DNA of 64,000 nt from Bilifractor porci (GCF_009696005.1 NZ_VUMV01000005.1:62001-126000); one strand, 5' to 3'; positions 26,835 to 36,135 are shown, counted from the first letter of the stretch. Numbers and translations: made by a program. The notes: generated by a model not told the origin, from the sequence alone.

Positions 26835-27857
26835 ATGGATGAGAAATTGCTTTCAAAGCTTAGCGTTATTACGGAAGAAGAGCAGAGAATTCTGGATGGA
26901 AACGGGGGAGTGGAAAAGCAGCTTTACACCTCCGGAGAGGAATTTACGGTGGACAGCGCCCGGATGCTGAAAGACGGGCAGCTGATCGCGGTCCGTCCCC
27001 ATACACGGTTTATCCGGTTTCCCATGCACCGCCATAATTATGTGGAGGTCGTGTATGTGTGCCGTGGTTCCGTGACAAACATCATCGGGGAAAACAGGAT
27101 AACCGTCAGGCAGGGGGAACTGCTGTTTCTCAATCAGTATACCAGGCATGAGCTTCTCCCGGCCGGCATGGATGATATCATCATTAACTTCATCATACTC
27201 CCGGAGTTTTTTGATGTTGCCCTGGAGATGATCGGCGGCAATAACATGCTTGCCAATTTTGTCATTAACACCCTGCGCCAAGACGGCCAGAAGGGGGAAT
27301 ATCTGTACTTTCGTGTTTCGGGGATCCTTCAGATTCAGAATCTGATGGAGAATCTGATCACATCACTGGTTACAGGAACTGCCGGGGACGGAGTGGTCAA
27401 CCGAAACCGGATTAACCAGACGACGATGGGGCTGCTGTTCATGCATCTTCTGGATTCCGTGCAGTCTGCGGAAAGCCTGAATCCGGATCAGTATGAGAAT
27501 ATGATTGTCATGAGCACGCTGGACTATATTGACCGGAATTATCCGACTGCCTCGCTTGGGGAGCTGGCACAGAACCTGAAGCTCCCTGTCCATACCCTGA
27601 GCAGGATGATCAAGCGCTCGGCGGGAGGAAATTTTACGGAGCTGCTTCAGAGAAAAAGACTGAACCGGGCTGTATCGCTGCTGGTAGAAACCGATGAACC
27701 GATCAATGACATTATTGACATGGTAGGATATGAAAATCACAGCTATTTTCACCGGGTTTTCAAGGCCAGGTACGGAATGACGCCGCATGCTTTCAGGAAA
27801 AAGAATCAGGAGATGAAGAGAATCCGGATCGACGGCGGAAATGTTAAAAAAATGTGA
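26835..27857 (+). CDS. AraC-family transcriptional regulator
   Basis: 340 residues, ATG at 26835. The N-terminal half is a cupin sensor (HRHNYVEVVYVCRGSV, then RVRQGELLFLNQYTRHEL-like segment with conserved His and Glu). The last 100 residues contain the double helix-turn-helix: SLGELAQNLKLPVHTLSRMI, then IIDMVGYENHSYFHRVFK, ending YGMTPHAFRK. Such proteins sense small molecules and usually activate neighbouring genes. It is divergent from radical SAM gene 1 and 142 bases upstream of an ABC exporter pair, so it may control either or both. The effector is unknown. Confidence 0.92.
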   Translation: MDEKLLSKLSVITEEEQRILDGNGGVEKQLYTSGEEFTVDSARMLKDGQLIAVRPHTRFIRFPMHRHNYVEVVYVCRGSVTNIIGENRITVRQGELLFLNQYTRHELLPAGMDDIIINFIILPEFFDVALEMIGGNNMLANFVINTLRQDGQKGEYLYFRVSGILQIQNLMENLITSLVTGTAGDGVVNRNRINQTTMGLLFMHLLDSVQSAESLNPDQYENMIVMSTLDYIDRNYPTASLGELAQNLKLPVHTLSRMIKRSAGGNFTELLQRKRLNRAVSLLVETDEPINDIIDMVGYENHSYFHRVFKARYGMTPHAFRKKNQEMKRIRIDGGNVKKM

Positions 27858-27931
27858 AATCAGGGAATAACTCTCCATACTCCTTGTTTCCGTGTACGCA
27901 AAATGATACAATCGTGGGTACGCCCTGATTT
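27857..27931 (+). promoter_or_regulatory. Promoter of ABC exporter pair A framed by an inverted repeat
   Basis: TTGTTT (27884-27889), 17 bases, TACAAT (27907-27912). The promoter lies inside perfect nine-base arms AAATCAGGG (27857-27865) and CCCTGATTT (27923-27931). The arms could form an operator pair or a terminator-like stem after the regulator gene. Confidence 0.5.
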
Positions 27932-27999
27932 CGGCAGGACTATTTTCTGTACAGACAGAGGTATTTGATCAGAAAGATTATCGAAAAGAAAGGAGAATT

Positions 28000-29769
28000 A
28001 TGCAGAGCAAAAAAAAGAGTGTACTGCGTACGCTGGCAGCAGAGATCAAAGAATTTAAGATCCCCTCCATTCTGACCCCTGTGTTTATGGTCGGAGAGGT
28101 AATCTTTGAAATGCTGATTCCTCTGCTGATGGCGTCCATTATTGACGATGGCGTGGAAAAAGGAGATATGAACGCCATTATTTCCATCGGCATCCGCATG
28201 CTGATTCTGGCGGTGTGCGGCCTTATCTGCGGCGTTCTTGGCGGCCGGTACGGAGCAATGGCATCGGCCGGGTTCGCGAAAAATCTGCGGGAGGCGATGT
28301 TCTATAACATCCAGAGATTTTCATTCTCCAATATCGACAGATACAGCACGTCCAGTCTTGTCATCCGTCTTACGACGGACGTGACAAACATCCAGAATGC
28401 CTACCAGATGCTGCTCCGGATGTTCACGCGGGCGCCGATCAGCATGATTGTGGCGCTGTTCATGTCTTTTACCATCAATTCCCATCTGGCAAGCATCTAC
28501 CTGGTGGCTGTCATTGTCCTGGGTCTCCTGCTTTTCTTCATTATGAGAAGGGCAACCCGGTATTTTTCCCAGGTTTTCCCGAAATACGATGATCTGAACG
28601 AAAGCATTGACGAAAATGTCACGGGAATTCGCGCCGTCAAGGCGTTTGTCCGAGAGGACTACGAGACAAAGAAGGAACATCGGGCGTCGGAAAATATTTA
28701 CAGGCTTTTTACAAAAGCGGAAAACAACCTTGTCGTGGTCGCCCCGCTGATGCAGGCCACTGTCTATACCTGCATCCTGCTGATCAGCTGGCTGGGGGCA
28801 AAGATGATTGTCTCCTCGACGCTGACAACGGGAGAGCTTATGAGCCTGCTGACTTACTGCATGAATATCCTGATGAGCCTGATGATGGTCGCCATGGTAT
28901 TTGTCATGGTTACGATAAGCGAGGCCAGTGCCGAGCGAATCAGCGAGGTATTAAATGAGAAGCCGGATCTGACGAACCCGGAAAATCCGGACTACGAGAT
29001 TTCGGACGGAAGCATCGCCTTCGACCATGTAGATTTCAGCTATGCGAAGGGAAGCGGCGAGCCGGTGCTGCGCGATATCAATCTGTCCATCCGTTCCGGA
29101 GAGACGGTCGGCATCATCGGGGGGACCGGAAGCGCGAAAACTTCGCTCGTGAACCTTCTGTCCAGGCTGTACGATGTGGACAAGGGCGCGGTCCGGGTCG
29201 GAGGAAAGGATGTCCGAACCATCGACCTTGTTACCCTGCGGGACCAGGTTGCTGTGGTTCTGCAGAAAAATGTCCTGTTTTCCGGAACCATTCTGGAAAA
29301 TCTTCGCTGGGGAAACGAAAATGCCACAGAAGAGGAGTGCAAGGAGGCCTGCCGGATTGCCTGTGCGGATGAGTTTATCAATCGGATGCCGGAGGGGTAC
29401 AACACCTATATTGAGCAGGGAGGAAGCAATGTCTCCGGAGGACAGAAGCAGAGACTCTGTATTGCCAGGGCACTGCTCAAAAAACCAAAAATCCTGATCC
29501 TGGATGATTCCACCAGCGCCGTTGATACCGCCACCGATGCGAAAATACGGAAAGCGATGGAGGAGGACATACCGGATACCACCCGCCTGATTATTGCACA
29601 GCGTATTTCCAGTGTGCAGAATGCAGACAGAATTATCGTCATGGATGACGGTCATGTAGACGCCTTTGATACACCGGAAAATCTTCTGAAAACCAATAAA
29701 ATCTATCAAGAGGTTTATGAATCACAGACGGGCGGAAACGGGGATTTTGATGAAGGAGGTGACCAGTAA
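28000..29769 (+). CDS. ABC exporter half-transporter A1 (degenerate ATPase site)
   Basis: 589 residues, ATG at 28000 after AAAGGAG. Six transmembrane helices (about residues 20-310) are followed by a nucleotide-binding domain: Walker A GGTGSAKTS (about 376-384), signature VSGGQKQR, Walker B ILILDDSTSAVD. Asp replaces the catalytic Glu after Walker B, and Ala replaces a Gly in Walker A, so its own ATP site is expected to bind but hydrolyse poorly. This is the usual pattern of one half of a heterodimeric exporter (LmrCD/BmrCD/TM287-288 type). The stop overlaps A2's start by one base. Confidence 0.93.
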   Translation: MQSKKKSVLRTLAAEIKEFKIPSILTPVFMVGEVIFEMLIPLLMASIIDDGVEKGDMNAIISIGIRMLILAVCGLICGVLGGRYGAMASAGFAKNLREAMFYNIQRFSFSNIDRYSTSSLVIRLTTDVTNIQNAYQMLLRMFTRAPISMIVALFMSFTINSHLASIYLVAVIVLGLLLFFIMRRATRYFSQVFPKYDDLNESIDENVTGIRAVKAFVREDYETKKEHRASENIYRLFTKAENNLVVVAPLMQATVYTCILLISWLGAKMIVSSTLTTGELMSLLTYCMNILMSLMMVAMVFVMVTISEASAERISEVLNEKPDLTNPENPDYEISDGSIAFDHVDFSYAKGSGEPVLRDINLSIRSGETVGIIGGTGSAKTSLVNLLSRLYDVDKGAVRVGGKDVRTIDLVTLRDQVAVVLQKNVLFSGTILENLRWGNENATEEECKEACRIACADEFINRMPEGYNTYIEQGGSNVSGGQKQRLCIARALLKKPKILILDDSTSAVDTATDAKIRKAMEEDIPDTTRLIIAQRISSVQNADRIIVMDDGHVDAFDTPENLLKTNKIYQEVYESQTGGNGDFDEGGDQ

Positions 29770-31673
29770 TGCCGGGACATGGACCGCAGCCCAGGGGCAT
29801 GAAGTCATCGGTAAAGAATCCGGGAAAGACTCTTAACCGGCTGCTTCAGTATGTGAACAGGAAATACAGAATCCATGTCATTTTGATTCTGGTGCTGATT
29901 TTTGTCAGCGTATTGGCCAATGTACAGGGAACTCTGTTTATCAAAAATCTGATTGATGATTATATTACGCCGATGCTCACAACACCGGGCAAGGCCGATT
30001 TCGGACCGCTTGCCATGGCGATTGCCAGAGTCGCGGTTTTTTACGGGATTGGTGTGGCAAGTACCTTTGCCTACAACAAAATAAATATTTACGTGACGCA
30101 GGGAACGCTTAAGAATCTGCGCAATGACCTGTTTGAGCGCATGGAGACGCTGCCTGTCAGCTATTTCGACACACATGTGCGCGGCGATATTATGTCCGTG
30201 TACACCAATGATATTGATACCCTGCGGCAGATGATCAGCCAGAGTATCCCCCAGCTTGTCAACAGTGCCATTACGATCGTCAGTGTTACGGTCAGCATGA
30301 TTATTCTGGACATTCCGCTGACGCTTGTGACAATGGGAATGGTTGTCATTATGCTCCTGGTTACCGGAAAACTGGGAGGACTCTCCGGAAAGTTCTTCAT
30401 GAAGCAGCAGGAGGACCTCGGCAGTCTGGACGGCTATATTGAAGAGATGATGGCCGGGGAAAAGGTTGTCAAGGTATTCAATCACGAGGAAGCAATTAAA
30501 AAGGAATTTACCAGACGGAACAATCAGCTGTATGAGAGCGCGTTTTCCGCGAATAATTTTGCCAATATCCTGATGCCAATCAATGCGCAGCTGGGAAACG
30601 TAAGCTATGTGTTGTGCGCGATTGTCGGAGGGATTCTTACCATCTTCCACATCAGCGGGATGACGGTCGGAGGACTGGCCAGCTTTCTTTCCTTTAACAA
30701 GAGTTTTAATATGCCGATCAACCAGGTCAGCATGCAGCTGAATGCGGTCATCATGGCCATTGCCGGAGCGGATCGTGTATTCCGTCTGATGGATGAAACC
30801 CCGGAAGTGGATGAGGGATATGTGCGTCTGGTCAACGCGAAGGAGAATTCCGACGGAACCCTGACAGAGTGTGAGGAACACACAGGAATCTGGGCATGGA
30901 GACATGAGCACCAGGAGACACACCAGGTAGAATACAGAAGACAGCGGGGCGAGATCGTCATGGATCATGTGGATTTCGGTTATGTTCCCGGAAAGCTGGT
31001 CCTTCATGATATCACACTGTTCGCGGAGCCGGGGCAGAAGATAGCCTTCGTCGGTTCTACAGGGGCGGGAAAAACAACAATCACAAACCTGATAAACAGA
31101 TTCTACGATATTGCCGACGGGAAAATCCGTTATGACGGCATTAATATCAACAAAATAAAGAAAGCAGACCTCCGTCATTCTCTGGGAATTGTTCTGCAGG
31201 ACACCAACCTGTTTACCGGAACGGTCCGGGAAAATATTCGTTTCGGAAAACTGGACGCGACAGATCAGGAAATCGAGGATGCCGCAAAGCTTGCCAATGC
31301 GGACGGCTTTATCCGGCGTCTCCCGAAAGGATATGATACTGTTCTGACGGGCAATGGGGCAAACTTGAGCCAGGGTCAGAGACAGCTGCTGGCGATTGCC
31401 AGGGCAGCGGTGGCGGATCCGCCGGCCCTGATTCTTGACGAGGCTACCAGCTCGATTGATACCAGAACCGAGAAGATCGTCCAGGAGGGCATGGACAAGC
31501 TGATGAACGGAAGGACATCCTTTGTCATCGCCCATCGGCTGTCCACGGTTCGCAATGCGGACTGTATCATGGTGCTGGAGCAGGGCCGCATTATAGAAAG
31601 AGGTACCCATGAGCAGCTGATGGAGCAGAAGGGAAGGTATTATCAGCTGTACACAGGAAATTCCATCTCCTGA
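29769..31673 (+). CDS. ABC exporter half-transporter A2 (catalytic ATPase site)
   Basis: 634 residues, ATG at 29769. Transmembrane domain at about residues 35-335 and a nucleotide-binding domain with Walker A VGSTGAGKTT (about 425-434), signature LSQGQRQ (Gln for Gly) and Walker B LILDEATSSID with the catalytic Glu. The altered signature would face A1's weak Walker site, so the pair forms one canonical and one degenerate ATP site. An insert of about 40 polar residues lies between the membrane and ATPase domains. Drug, peptide or lipid export is possible; the substrate is unknown. Confidence 0.93.
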   Translation: MPGHGPQPRGMKSSVKNPGKTLNRLLQYVNRKYRIHVILILVLIFVSVLANVQGTLFIKNLIDDYITPMLTTPGKADFGPLAMAIARVAVFYGIGVASTFAYNKINIYVTQGTLKNLRNDLFERMETLPVSYFDTHVRGDIMSVYTNDIDTLRQMISQSIPQLVNSAITIVSVTVSMIILDIPLTLVTMGMVVIMLLVTGKLGGLSGKFFMKQQEDLGSLDGYIEEMMAGEKVVKVFNHEEAIKKEFTRRNNQLYESAFSANNFANILMPINAQLGNVSYVLCAIVGGILTIFHISGMTVGGLASFLSFNKSFNMPINQVSMQLNAVIMAIAGADRVFRLMDETPEVDEGYVRLVNAKENSDGTLTECEEHTGIWAWRHEHQETHQVEYRRQRGEIVMDHVDFGYVPGKLVLHDITLFAEPGQKIAFVGSTGAGKTTITNLINRFYDIADGKIRYDGININKIKKADLRHSLGIVLQDTNLFTGTVRENIRFGKLDATDQEIEDAAKLANADGFIRRLPKGYDTVLTGNGANLSQGQRQLLAIARAAVADPPALILDEATSSIDTRTEKIVQEGMDKLMNGRTSFVIAHRLSTVRNADCIMVLEQGRIIERGTHEQLMEQKGRYYQLYTGNSIS

Positions 31674-32019
31674 CGGAAAATCTGTAAAAGAAACAGCCGG
31701 GCGGACATCGCTTTTTCACCGGAACTTTAGAATTTCTTAAGCAGCTGCCATTCGGCTGTTCAGATTTGTCCTCTATATTCAGTGTTGTCTTAACAAGGAT
31801 GCACGGAATATGGAGGATATTTTTTTATGCAGATGGAGCCTTAAAGTGAAACGGTAAAGAGGGATTTGTTAAACAAAAGCGAGAGATCATCAGAAATTTT
31901 CCGGATGCTGCAGACAGGTTTGTATAGTAGAAGAGACGTAGTATAATCCAGATAAGGATACCGGGATGCTGTTTATCAGGCGTCGGCGGATCTCCCAGAA
32001 ATCATGGAGGAGATTGGAA
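31674..32019 (+). other. 346-base intergenic region between two ABC exporter pairs
   Basis: Holds the promoter at 31920-31947 for pair B and short inverted stretches, such as GCAGCTGC near 31741. A micro-ORF of five codons begins at 31827 after GGAGGATATTTTTTT. No larger ORF or convincing terminator with a T-run was found. Confidence 0.4.
31920..31947 (+). promoter_or_regulatory. Promoter of ABC exporter pair B
   Basis: TTGTAT (31920-31925), 16 bases, TATAAT (31942-31947), about 75 bases before the ATG at 32020. Confidence 0.65.
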
Positions 32020-33777
32020 ATGCACACGAATACGAGAGAGCCGGATCACCCGGACAGAATTCGTTCTTATTTCAAGGCAGAAATTCCGGTTCTGATTGTC
32101 GTCACGGTCTCAGGACTGATCTATAACGTCGGTATGCTGGCCGGACCTTATTTTGAGGGAAGACTCGCCCAGTGTCTCTATGACATTATCCGGGGAAAGG
32201 CCGTACTCCGGGATATGGGAGTTCTGGCTGCGGCGTATGTGGCAGTTATTTTTCTGGTGCAGCTGATGCGGGCAGTCAAGCGTTTCGGCGTCAGGCGGTT
32301 TGCCAATAATGTCAGCCGCAGCATGCGGCGGTGCCTGTATAACAGTCTTGTCCACGCAAGTCAGAAGGAATTGGCGGAAGAGGGCCTGGGACAGCTGCTT
32401 ACCAAGGCGATCGCGGACGTGGATTCCTGCGTGGAAGGGATGAGAAAGTTCACGACGGAGATTTTTGATACCGGTGTGGTTATGGTGGCCTACATCGGCA
32501 TGCTGGTCTATTATGACTGGCGGCTTGCCATTCTCAGTTGTATTTTCTCCCCGGCAGCCTATTTTGCCGCGGACAGGCTGAAAAAAAACGTCACAGCCGC
32601 GAATGCGGCCTATAAGAAAAGTGCCGCTTCCCTGAGCGGGCAGACCATGGACCGGATTGGCAACGCGCTGACTTACCGCGTTTACGGAAGGGAAGAAAAC
32701 CGCAATGAGAAATATGAGGAGGCGCTTGCGGATTACGAGAAAAAAAGCGCGGCGGCTAATCTTTTTGAAGGCTCCATGACTCCTCTGTATGACGCGATTG
32801 CCATGTTCGGAGCGGTCATGGTGATTTATTTCGGGGCGAGAAATGTAAACGGAACCGGATGGACGCCCTGGAATATTGCGGCATTCACGACCTTCCTTGC
32901 CTGCTTTACCAAGCTGGCAGTAAAGGCATCGCATGCGGCAAAGCTGTTTAATGCGGTGCAGAAGGCGAGCGTCTCCTGGCACAGAATCCAGCCGCTGATG
33001 AAAGACCCGGTAAAGGATACTCCGGACGCGGCGGATGCCCCGGTAGAGAAGGCTTCTCTTGCCTTTCGTCATGTCAGCTGCGGATATGACGGTGCCGATT
33101 ACCTGAGGGATCTGAATTTTACGGTGCGTCCGGGAGAAATCGTCGGGGTGACAGGGGAAATCGCAAGCGGCAAGTCTCTTCTCGGTAAGGTCCTGATCGG
33201 AGAAGCCCCCTATAAAGGGATGATTCTGGTGGGCGGAAAGGATTTCCGGACACTCACGGAGGAAGAAAAACGTTCTCTGATCACCTGGATGGGGCATGAT
33301 CCGGAGCTTCTTAATCTGAGCATAGCGGAGAATGTATCTCTGGGATCGCCGGTTGACACCGGATTCTTCCTGAAAATGACAGCTATGGACGCGGATCTGG
33401 AGGCCATGCAGAGGACGGAACACGGGAAAGCGGGAGAAGCAGGAACCATGCTTTCCGGAGGGCAGCAGGAAAGAGTCGCCCTGGCAAGGACTCTGGCTCA
33501 CGCCAGATCGGTTCTGATCCTGGATGACCCGTTTGCTGCCGTTGACAAAACCACAGAGACGAAGATTCTCCAATCCATACGGGAATACTGCGGGGACCGG
33601 ACAATACTGATCCTGTCTCACCGGCTCTGGCATTTTCCGGAATTTAATCATGTTCTCTATCTGCATGACGGGACAGGAACATTTCTGCCGCATGAAAAAA
33701 TGCTGGAACAGGAACCCGGCTACCGGACGCTGTTCCGGGAGCAGATGAAAGGCGGTGATTACGATGAGAAATCATGA
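32020..33777 (+). CDS. ABC exporter half-transporter B1 (degenerate ATPase site)
   Basis: 585 residues from the ATG at 32020, chosen for GGAGGAG ten bases upstream; a frame start at 31966 lacks one. Transmembrane domain about residues 20-310, then Walker A GEIASGKSLLG, intact signature MLSGGQQERVALAR and Walker B LILDDPFAAVD. As in A1, Asp replaces the catalytic Glu. It pairs with B2, whose start overlaps its end by 14 bases. Located between exporter A and a DtxR-type metal regulator, so a metal, haem or siderophore-like cargo is conceivable, but nothing in the protein shows it. Confidence 0.9.
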   Translation: MHTNTREPDHPDRIRSYFKAEIPVLIVVTVSGLIYNVGMLAGPYFEGRLAQCLYDIIRGKAVLRDMGVLAAAYVAVIFLVQLMRAVKRFGVRRFANNVSRSMRRCLYNSLVHASQKELAEEGLGQLLTKAIADVDSCVEGMRKFTTEIFDTGVVMVAYIGMLVYYDWRLAILSCIFSPAAYFAADRLKKNVTAANAAYKKSAASLSGQTMDRIGNALTYRVYGREENRNEKYEEALADYEKKSAAANLFEGSMTPLYDAIAMFGAVMVIYFGARNVNGTGWTPWNIAAFTTFLACFTKLAVKASHAAKLFNAVQKASVSWHRIQPLMKDPVKDTPDAADAPVEKASLAFRHVSCGYDGADYLRDLNFTVRPGEIVGVTGEIASGKSLLGKVLIGEAPYKGMILVGGKDFRTLTEEEKRSLITWMGHDPELLNLSIAENVSLGSPVDTGFFLKMTAMDADLEAMQRTEHGKAGEAGTMLSGGQQERVALARTLAHARSVLILDDPFAAVDKTTETKILQSIREYCGDRTILILSHRLWHFPEFNHVLYLHDGTGTFLPHEKMLEQEPGYRTLFREQMKGGDYDEKS

Positions 33778-35422
33778 GCTTCTCCGGAAATCACTTCGGA
33801 AGGTGATCTCAAAAAACAAAGGGCTGATAGCCGGCCTGACCCTGATTATCGCCGCCTCGGTGTTTTCTTCTCTGATTCCGCCTCTTGTGCTGGAAAGAGC
33901 GGTAAATCTTCTTACGGATTATCGGGATGTTTCCTGGGGGCTGGCTCTTCTGTATTTCCTTTTTATTGTAATCGCGGACATTCTGGAATCGGCACAGAAT
34001 GCTTCTATCACCATCTTCGGACAGAAGGTTACACACGGTATCCGATCTGCCCTGTGTGAAAAGCTGGGCCGGCTTCCGGCGGATTATTTCCACAGCCATG
34101 AGAGCGGGAAGATTGAGTCCATCTTTACGAACGACGGGGATGCGATTGATGTCCTGTACAGTGACGGCGTGGTCAGCATGATTGCGGATTTGTTTAAGGT
34201 GATCGGCATCCTTGCCGTCATTTTCACAAGGTCACCGGGTCTGGGACTCCTGGTTACGGCGGTTACGCCGCTTCTGTTTTTGTTTACCAGGGTCTGTCAG
34301 AAACGGGCAAATAAAGCACAGCTTGCCAACCGCCGGGCGATTGCAAGAGTGAACGGCCATGTGCCGGAAACACTGCGCTGTATCCGGATGATTCATGTCC
34401 TGCACGCGGAAAAATATATGGAGGATACTTATGACGGATATATCCGTGAAAGCTATGACGCGGTGGAAAAATCAAATCTTATCGACAGCATTTATTCTCC
34501 GGTGATCCTGCTGACACAGGCGTGTGTTACCGCGGTGATGATGGTTCTTGCGGCGAAGGGAGATGCCTGGCGGTCCTTTTTCGGAATTTCGGTAGGTACG
34601 GCTGTCGCCATGATGGCCTATGTGAATAAAATATTTGCCCCGCTGGAAAATATCGGCATGGAAATCCAGAATATACAGTCAGCGGCCGCGGCTATCGGTC
34701 ATATCAATGAATTTTTAAGTGAACCGGAGTGGAATCCGGCCGATTCCTGTCCGGAACAGGATGCCTGCGTAAGTTTCCAGCATGTGACATTCGGCTACGA
34801 GAAAGAACATCCTGTACTGAACGATCTGTCTTTCTCCGTGGAAAGGGGGGAGATGGTCACCTTTGCCGGAAGAACCGGGGCAGGAAAAACCACCATTTTC
34901 AGGCTTTTGACCGGTCTGTATGAACCGGACAGTGGTTCAGTCAATCTGGCCGGACGCTGCCCCTGCTCCCTGAGACCGGAGGAAAAAAGAAAAGTTTACG
35001 GCTATGTAGAGCAAAGTTTTGCCCCGGTGCCGGGGACGGTCAGGGATCAGATTACGATCTATGACACAGGAATCAGTGAGGAGCAGATCCGGAAGGCGGT
35101 AAGGCTGGCGGGACTTGAAAAAATTATCGACGGCCTTCCTTCCGGACTGGACACACCGATGGATCCGCAGCAGTTTTCCAGAGGACAGCTGCAGCTTCTG
35201 TCCATTGCCAGGGCCGTGGTAACGGATCCGGCAATCCTTCTTCTGGATGAGGTAACGGCCAGTCTGGATGCGGAGACGGAGGCCCGTGTTATCCGCGCCC
35301 TGAAAAATTCGTCAGAGGGAAGGACGGTTCTTACCATCTCCCATCGCCTGAGCGCCGCGCTGGGAAGTACGAGAATCATTGAAATTTCGGAGCAGGGGAA
35401 AAATACATCTTCGGAAATTTGA
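33764..35422 (+). CDS. ABC exporter half-transporter B2 (catalytic ATPase site)
   Basis: 552 residues from the ATG at 33764 (a GTG at 33755 is the alternative). Membrane domain about residues 15-305, then Walker A GRTGAGKTT, a degenerate signature FSRGQLQ and Walker B LLLDEVTASLD with Glu. The combination complements B1: good Walker B with poor signature here, the reverse there. It ends with a short charged tail. The gene is followed by a terminator that also serves a minus-strand RNA. Confidence 0.9.
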   Translation: MRNHELLRKSLRKVISKNKGLIAGLTLIIAASVFSSLIPPLVLERAVNLLTDYRDVSWGLALLYFLFIVIADILESAQNASITIFGQKVTHGIRSALCEKLGRLPADYFHSHESGKIESIFTNDGDAIDVLYSDGVVSMIADLFKVIGILAVIFTRSPGLGLLVTAVTPLLFLFTRVCQKRANKAQLANRRAIARVNGHVPETLRCIRMIHVLHAEKYMEDTYDGYIRESYDAVEKSNLIDSIYSPVILLTQACVTAVMMVLAAKGDAWRSFFGISVGTAVAMMAYVNKIFAPLENIGMEIQNIQSAAAAIGHINEFLSEPEWNPADSCPEQDACVSFQHVTFGYEKEHPVLNDLSFSVERGEMVTFAGRTGAGKTTIFRLLTGLYEPDSGSVNLAGRCPCSLRPEEKRKVYGYVEQSFAPVPGTVRDQITIYDTGISEEQIRKAVRLAGLEKIIDGLPSGLDTPMDPQQFSRGQLQLLSIARAVVTDPAILLLDEVTASLDAETEARVIRALKNSSEGRTVLTISHRLSAALGSTRIIEISEQGKNTSSEI

Positions 35423-35441
35423 ATCGGAAATGGGAAATGTG

Positions 35442-35469
35442 AAAAACGCCGGCATGTGCGACCGGCGTT
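35442..35469 (-). terminator. Intrinsic terminator, best on the minus strand
   Basis: AACGCCGG (35445-35452) pairs with CCGGCGTT (35462-35469). On the minus strand five Ts follow. It ends the candidate RNA and also lies 20 bases after exporter gene B2. Confidence 0.75.
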
Positions 35470-35646
35470 CTTCAAGGAGGTAGGATGTGTGATGGGCACA
35501 TCCGTCAAGTTGTGATGGGTGAATCAAATGTCTTCCTTCAGGGCATCCGGCACCCGGAGGAGGCTGCGGCACCTCCCCGGTTCGGATGCTGCGATCTGCG
35601 TGGCGTTTCGCTGATCACAATTTTGAAAGGATTTGTATGCAGCGTA

Positions 35647-35662
35647 GTTAGATATTACTAAC
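35647..35662 (-). promoter_or_regulatory. Inverted repeat GTTAG-N6-CTAAC, candidate DtxR/MntR operator
   Basis: Perfect five-base arms sit at the expected transcription start of the candidate RNA, so a bound repressor would block it. A related half-site (GTTAGAT on the minus strand) occurs just upstream of the -35. Confidence 0.5.
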
Positions 35663-35671
35663 CACAAAAAT

Positions 35672-35700
35672 ATAATATAACAGACGCGGGAAAGTGTCAA
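35672..35700 (-). promoter_or_regulatory. Sigma-A promoter of the candidate RNA
   Basis: On the minus strand TTGACA (35695-35700), 17 bases, TATTAT (35672-35677), preceded by an A/T-rich stretch resembling an UP element. It is one of the best consensus promoters in the window, yet no coding gene lies below it. Confidence 0.7.
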
Positions 35701-35727
35701 TACCTAAATTAAATAAATCTAACTTTT

Positions 35728-36135
35728 TTATGCCTTGTCCGCATCCTTCTGCATCCGGGACATCAGCGCCGACATTTTCTCCCCGTGTCCCCGCAGGGCG
35801 GAGAAGGTTTCCTCGCTGAGATCATGCTCAACCTTGCAGGCATCCTCCCGCGCGGTTTCCGGATTCACGCCGATGGTGATGAATAGCTGGGTAAGAACCT
35901 TATGCCTGTCGTAAATACGGCTTGCAATCTCCATTCCGCTGTCGGTAAGCGTAATGAAGCCGGAATGATCCATCGTGATATACCCGTTTTCACGCAGCCT
36001 TTTTGTCGCGTAGCTTACACTGGGTTTGGTAACGCCAAGATGATTGGCAACATCAATGGAGCGGATATATCCGTGCTGCTCCTTCATCATAAGCATTGCC
36101 TCAAGGTAATCCTCCGCAGATTTCTGAATGGTCAT
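35728..36135 (-). CDS. DtxR/MntR-family metal-dependent regulator
   Basis: 135 residues beginning MTIQKSAEDYLEAMLMM. The N-terminal winged helix contains IDVANHLGVTKPSVSYATKRL. Metal ligands of the family can be placed: Asp/Glu in EDYLEAM, His in DRHKVL, and Cys/Glu/His in ACKVEHDLSEE. Cys at the position of MntR Glu99 is the DtxR/IdeR arrangement, so iron is as likely as manganese. There is no SH3-like third domain, as in MntR. It probably controls its own promoter and the neighbouring RNA. Confidence 0.92.
   Translation of the reverse strand: MTIQKSAEDYLEAMLMMKEQHGYIRSIDVANHLGVTKPSVSYATKRLRENGYITMDHSGFITLTDSGMEIASRIYDRHKVLTQLFITIGVNPETAREDACKVEHDLSEETFSALRGHGEKMSALMSRMQKDADKA

Larger units (their letters stand above)
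35440..35665 (-). ncRNA. Candidate metal-regulated structured RNA of about 225 nt
   Basis: A complete minus-strand transcription unit without an ORF. It has a sigma-A promoter at 35672-35700, an inverted repeat GTTAG-N6-CTAAC at the expected start site, and an intrinsic terminator at 35442-35469. Inside, GCATCCG and CCGGATGC enclose a long hairpin (CCGGGGAGG opposite CCTCCTCCGG). A basal stem (TCAAAATTGTGAT with ATCACAACTTGA) closes the domain, and GGATGTG/CACATCC forms another stem. I do not recognise an Rfam family; a riboswitch-like leader that ends prematurely, a 6S-like RNA or an Fe/Mn-repressed sRNA are all possible. Confidence 0.5.

Noticed and set aside
29805-31610. A 601-codon minus-strand frame opposite exporter gene A2
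   Set aside because: A His/Asn-rich antisense shadow of the ABC transporter.
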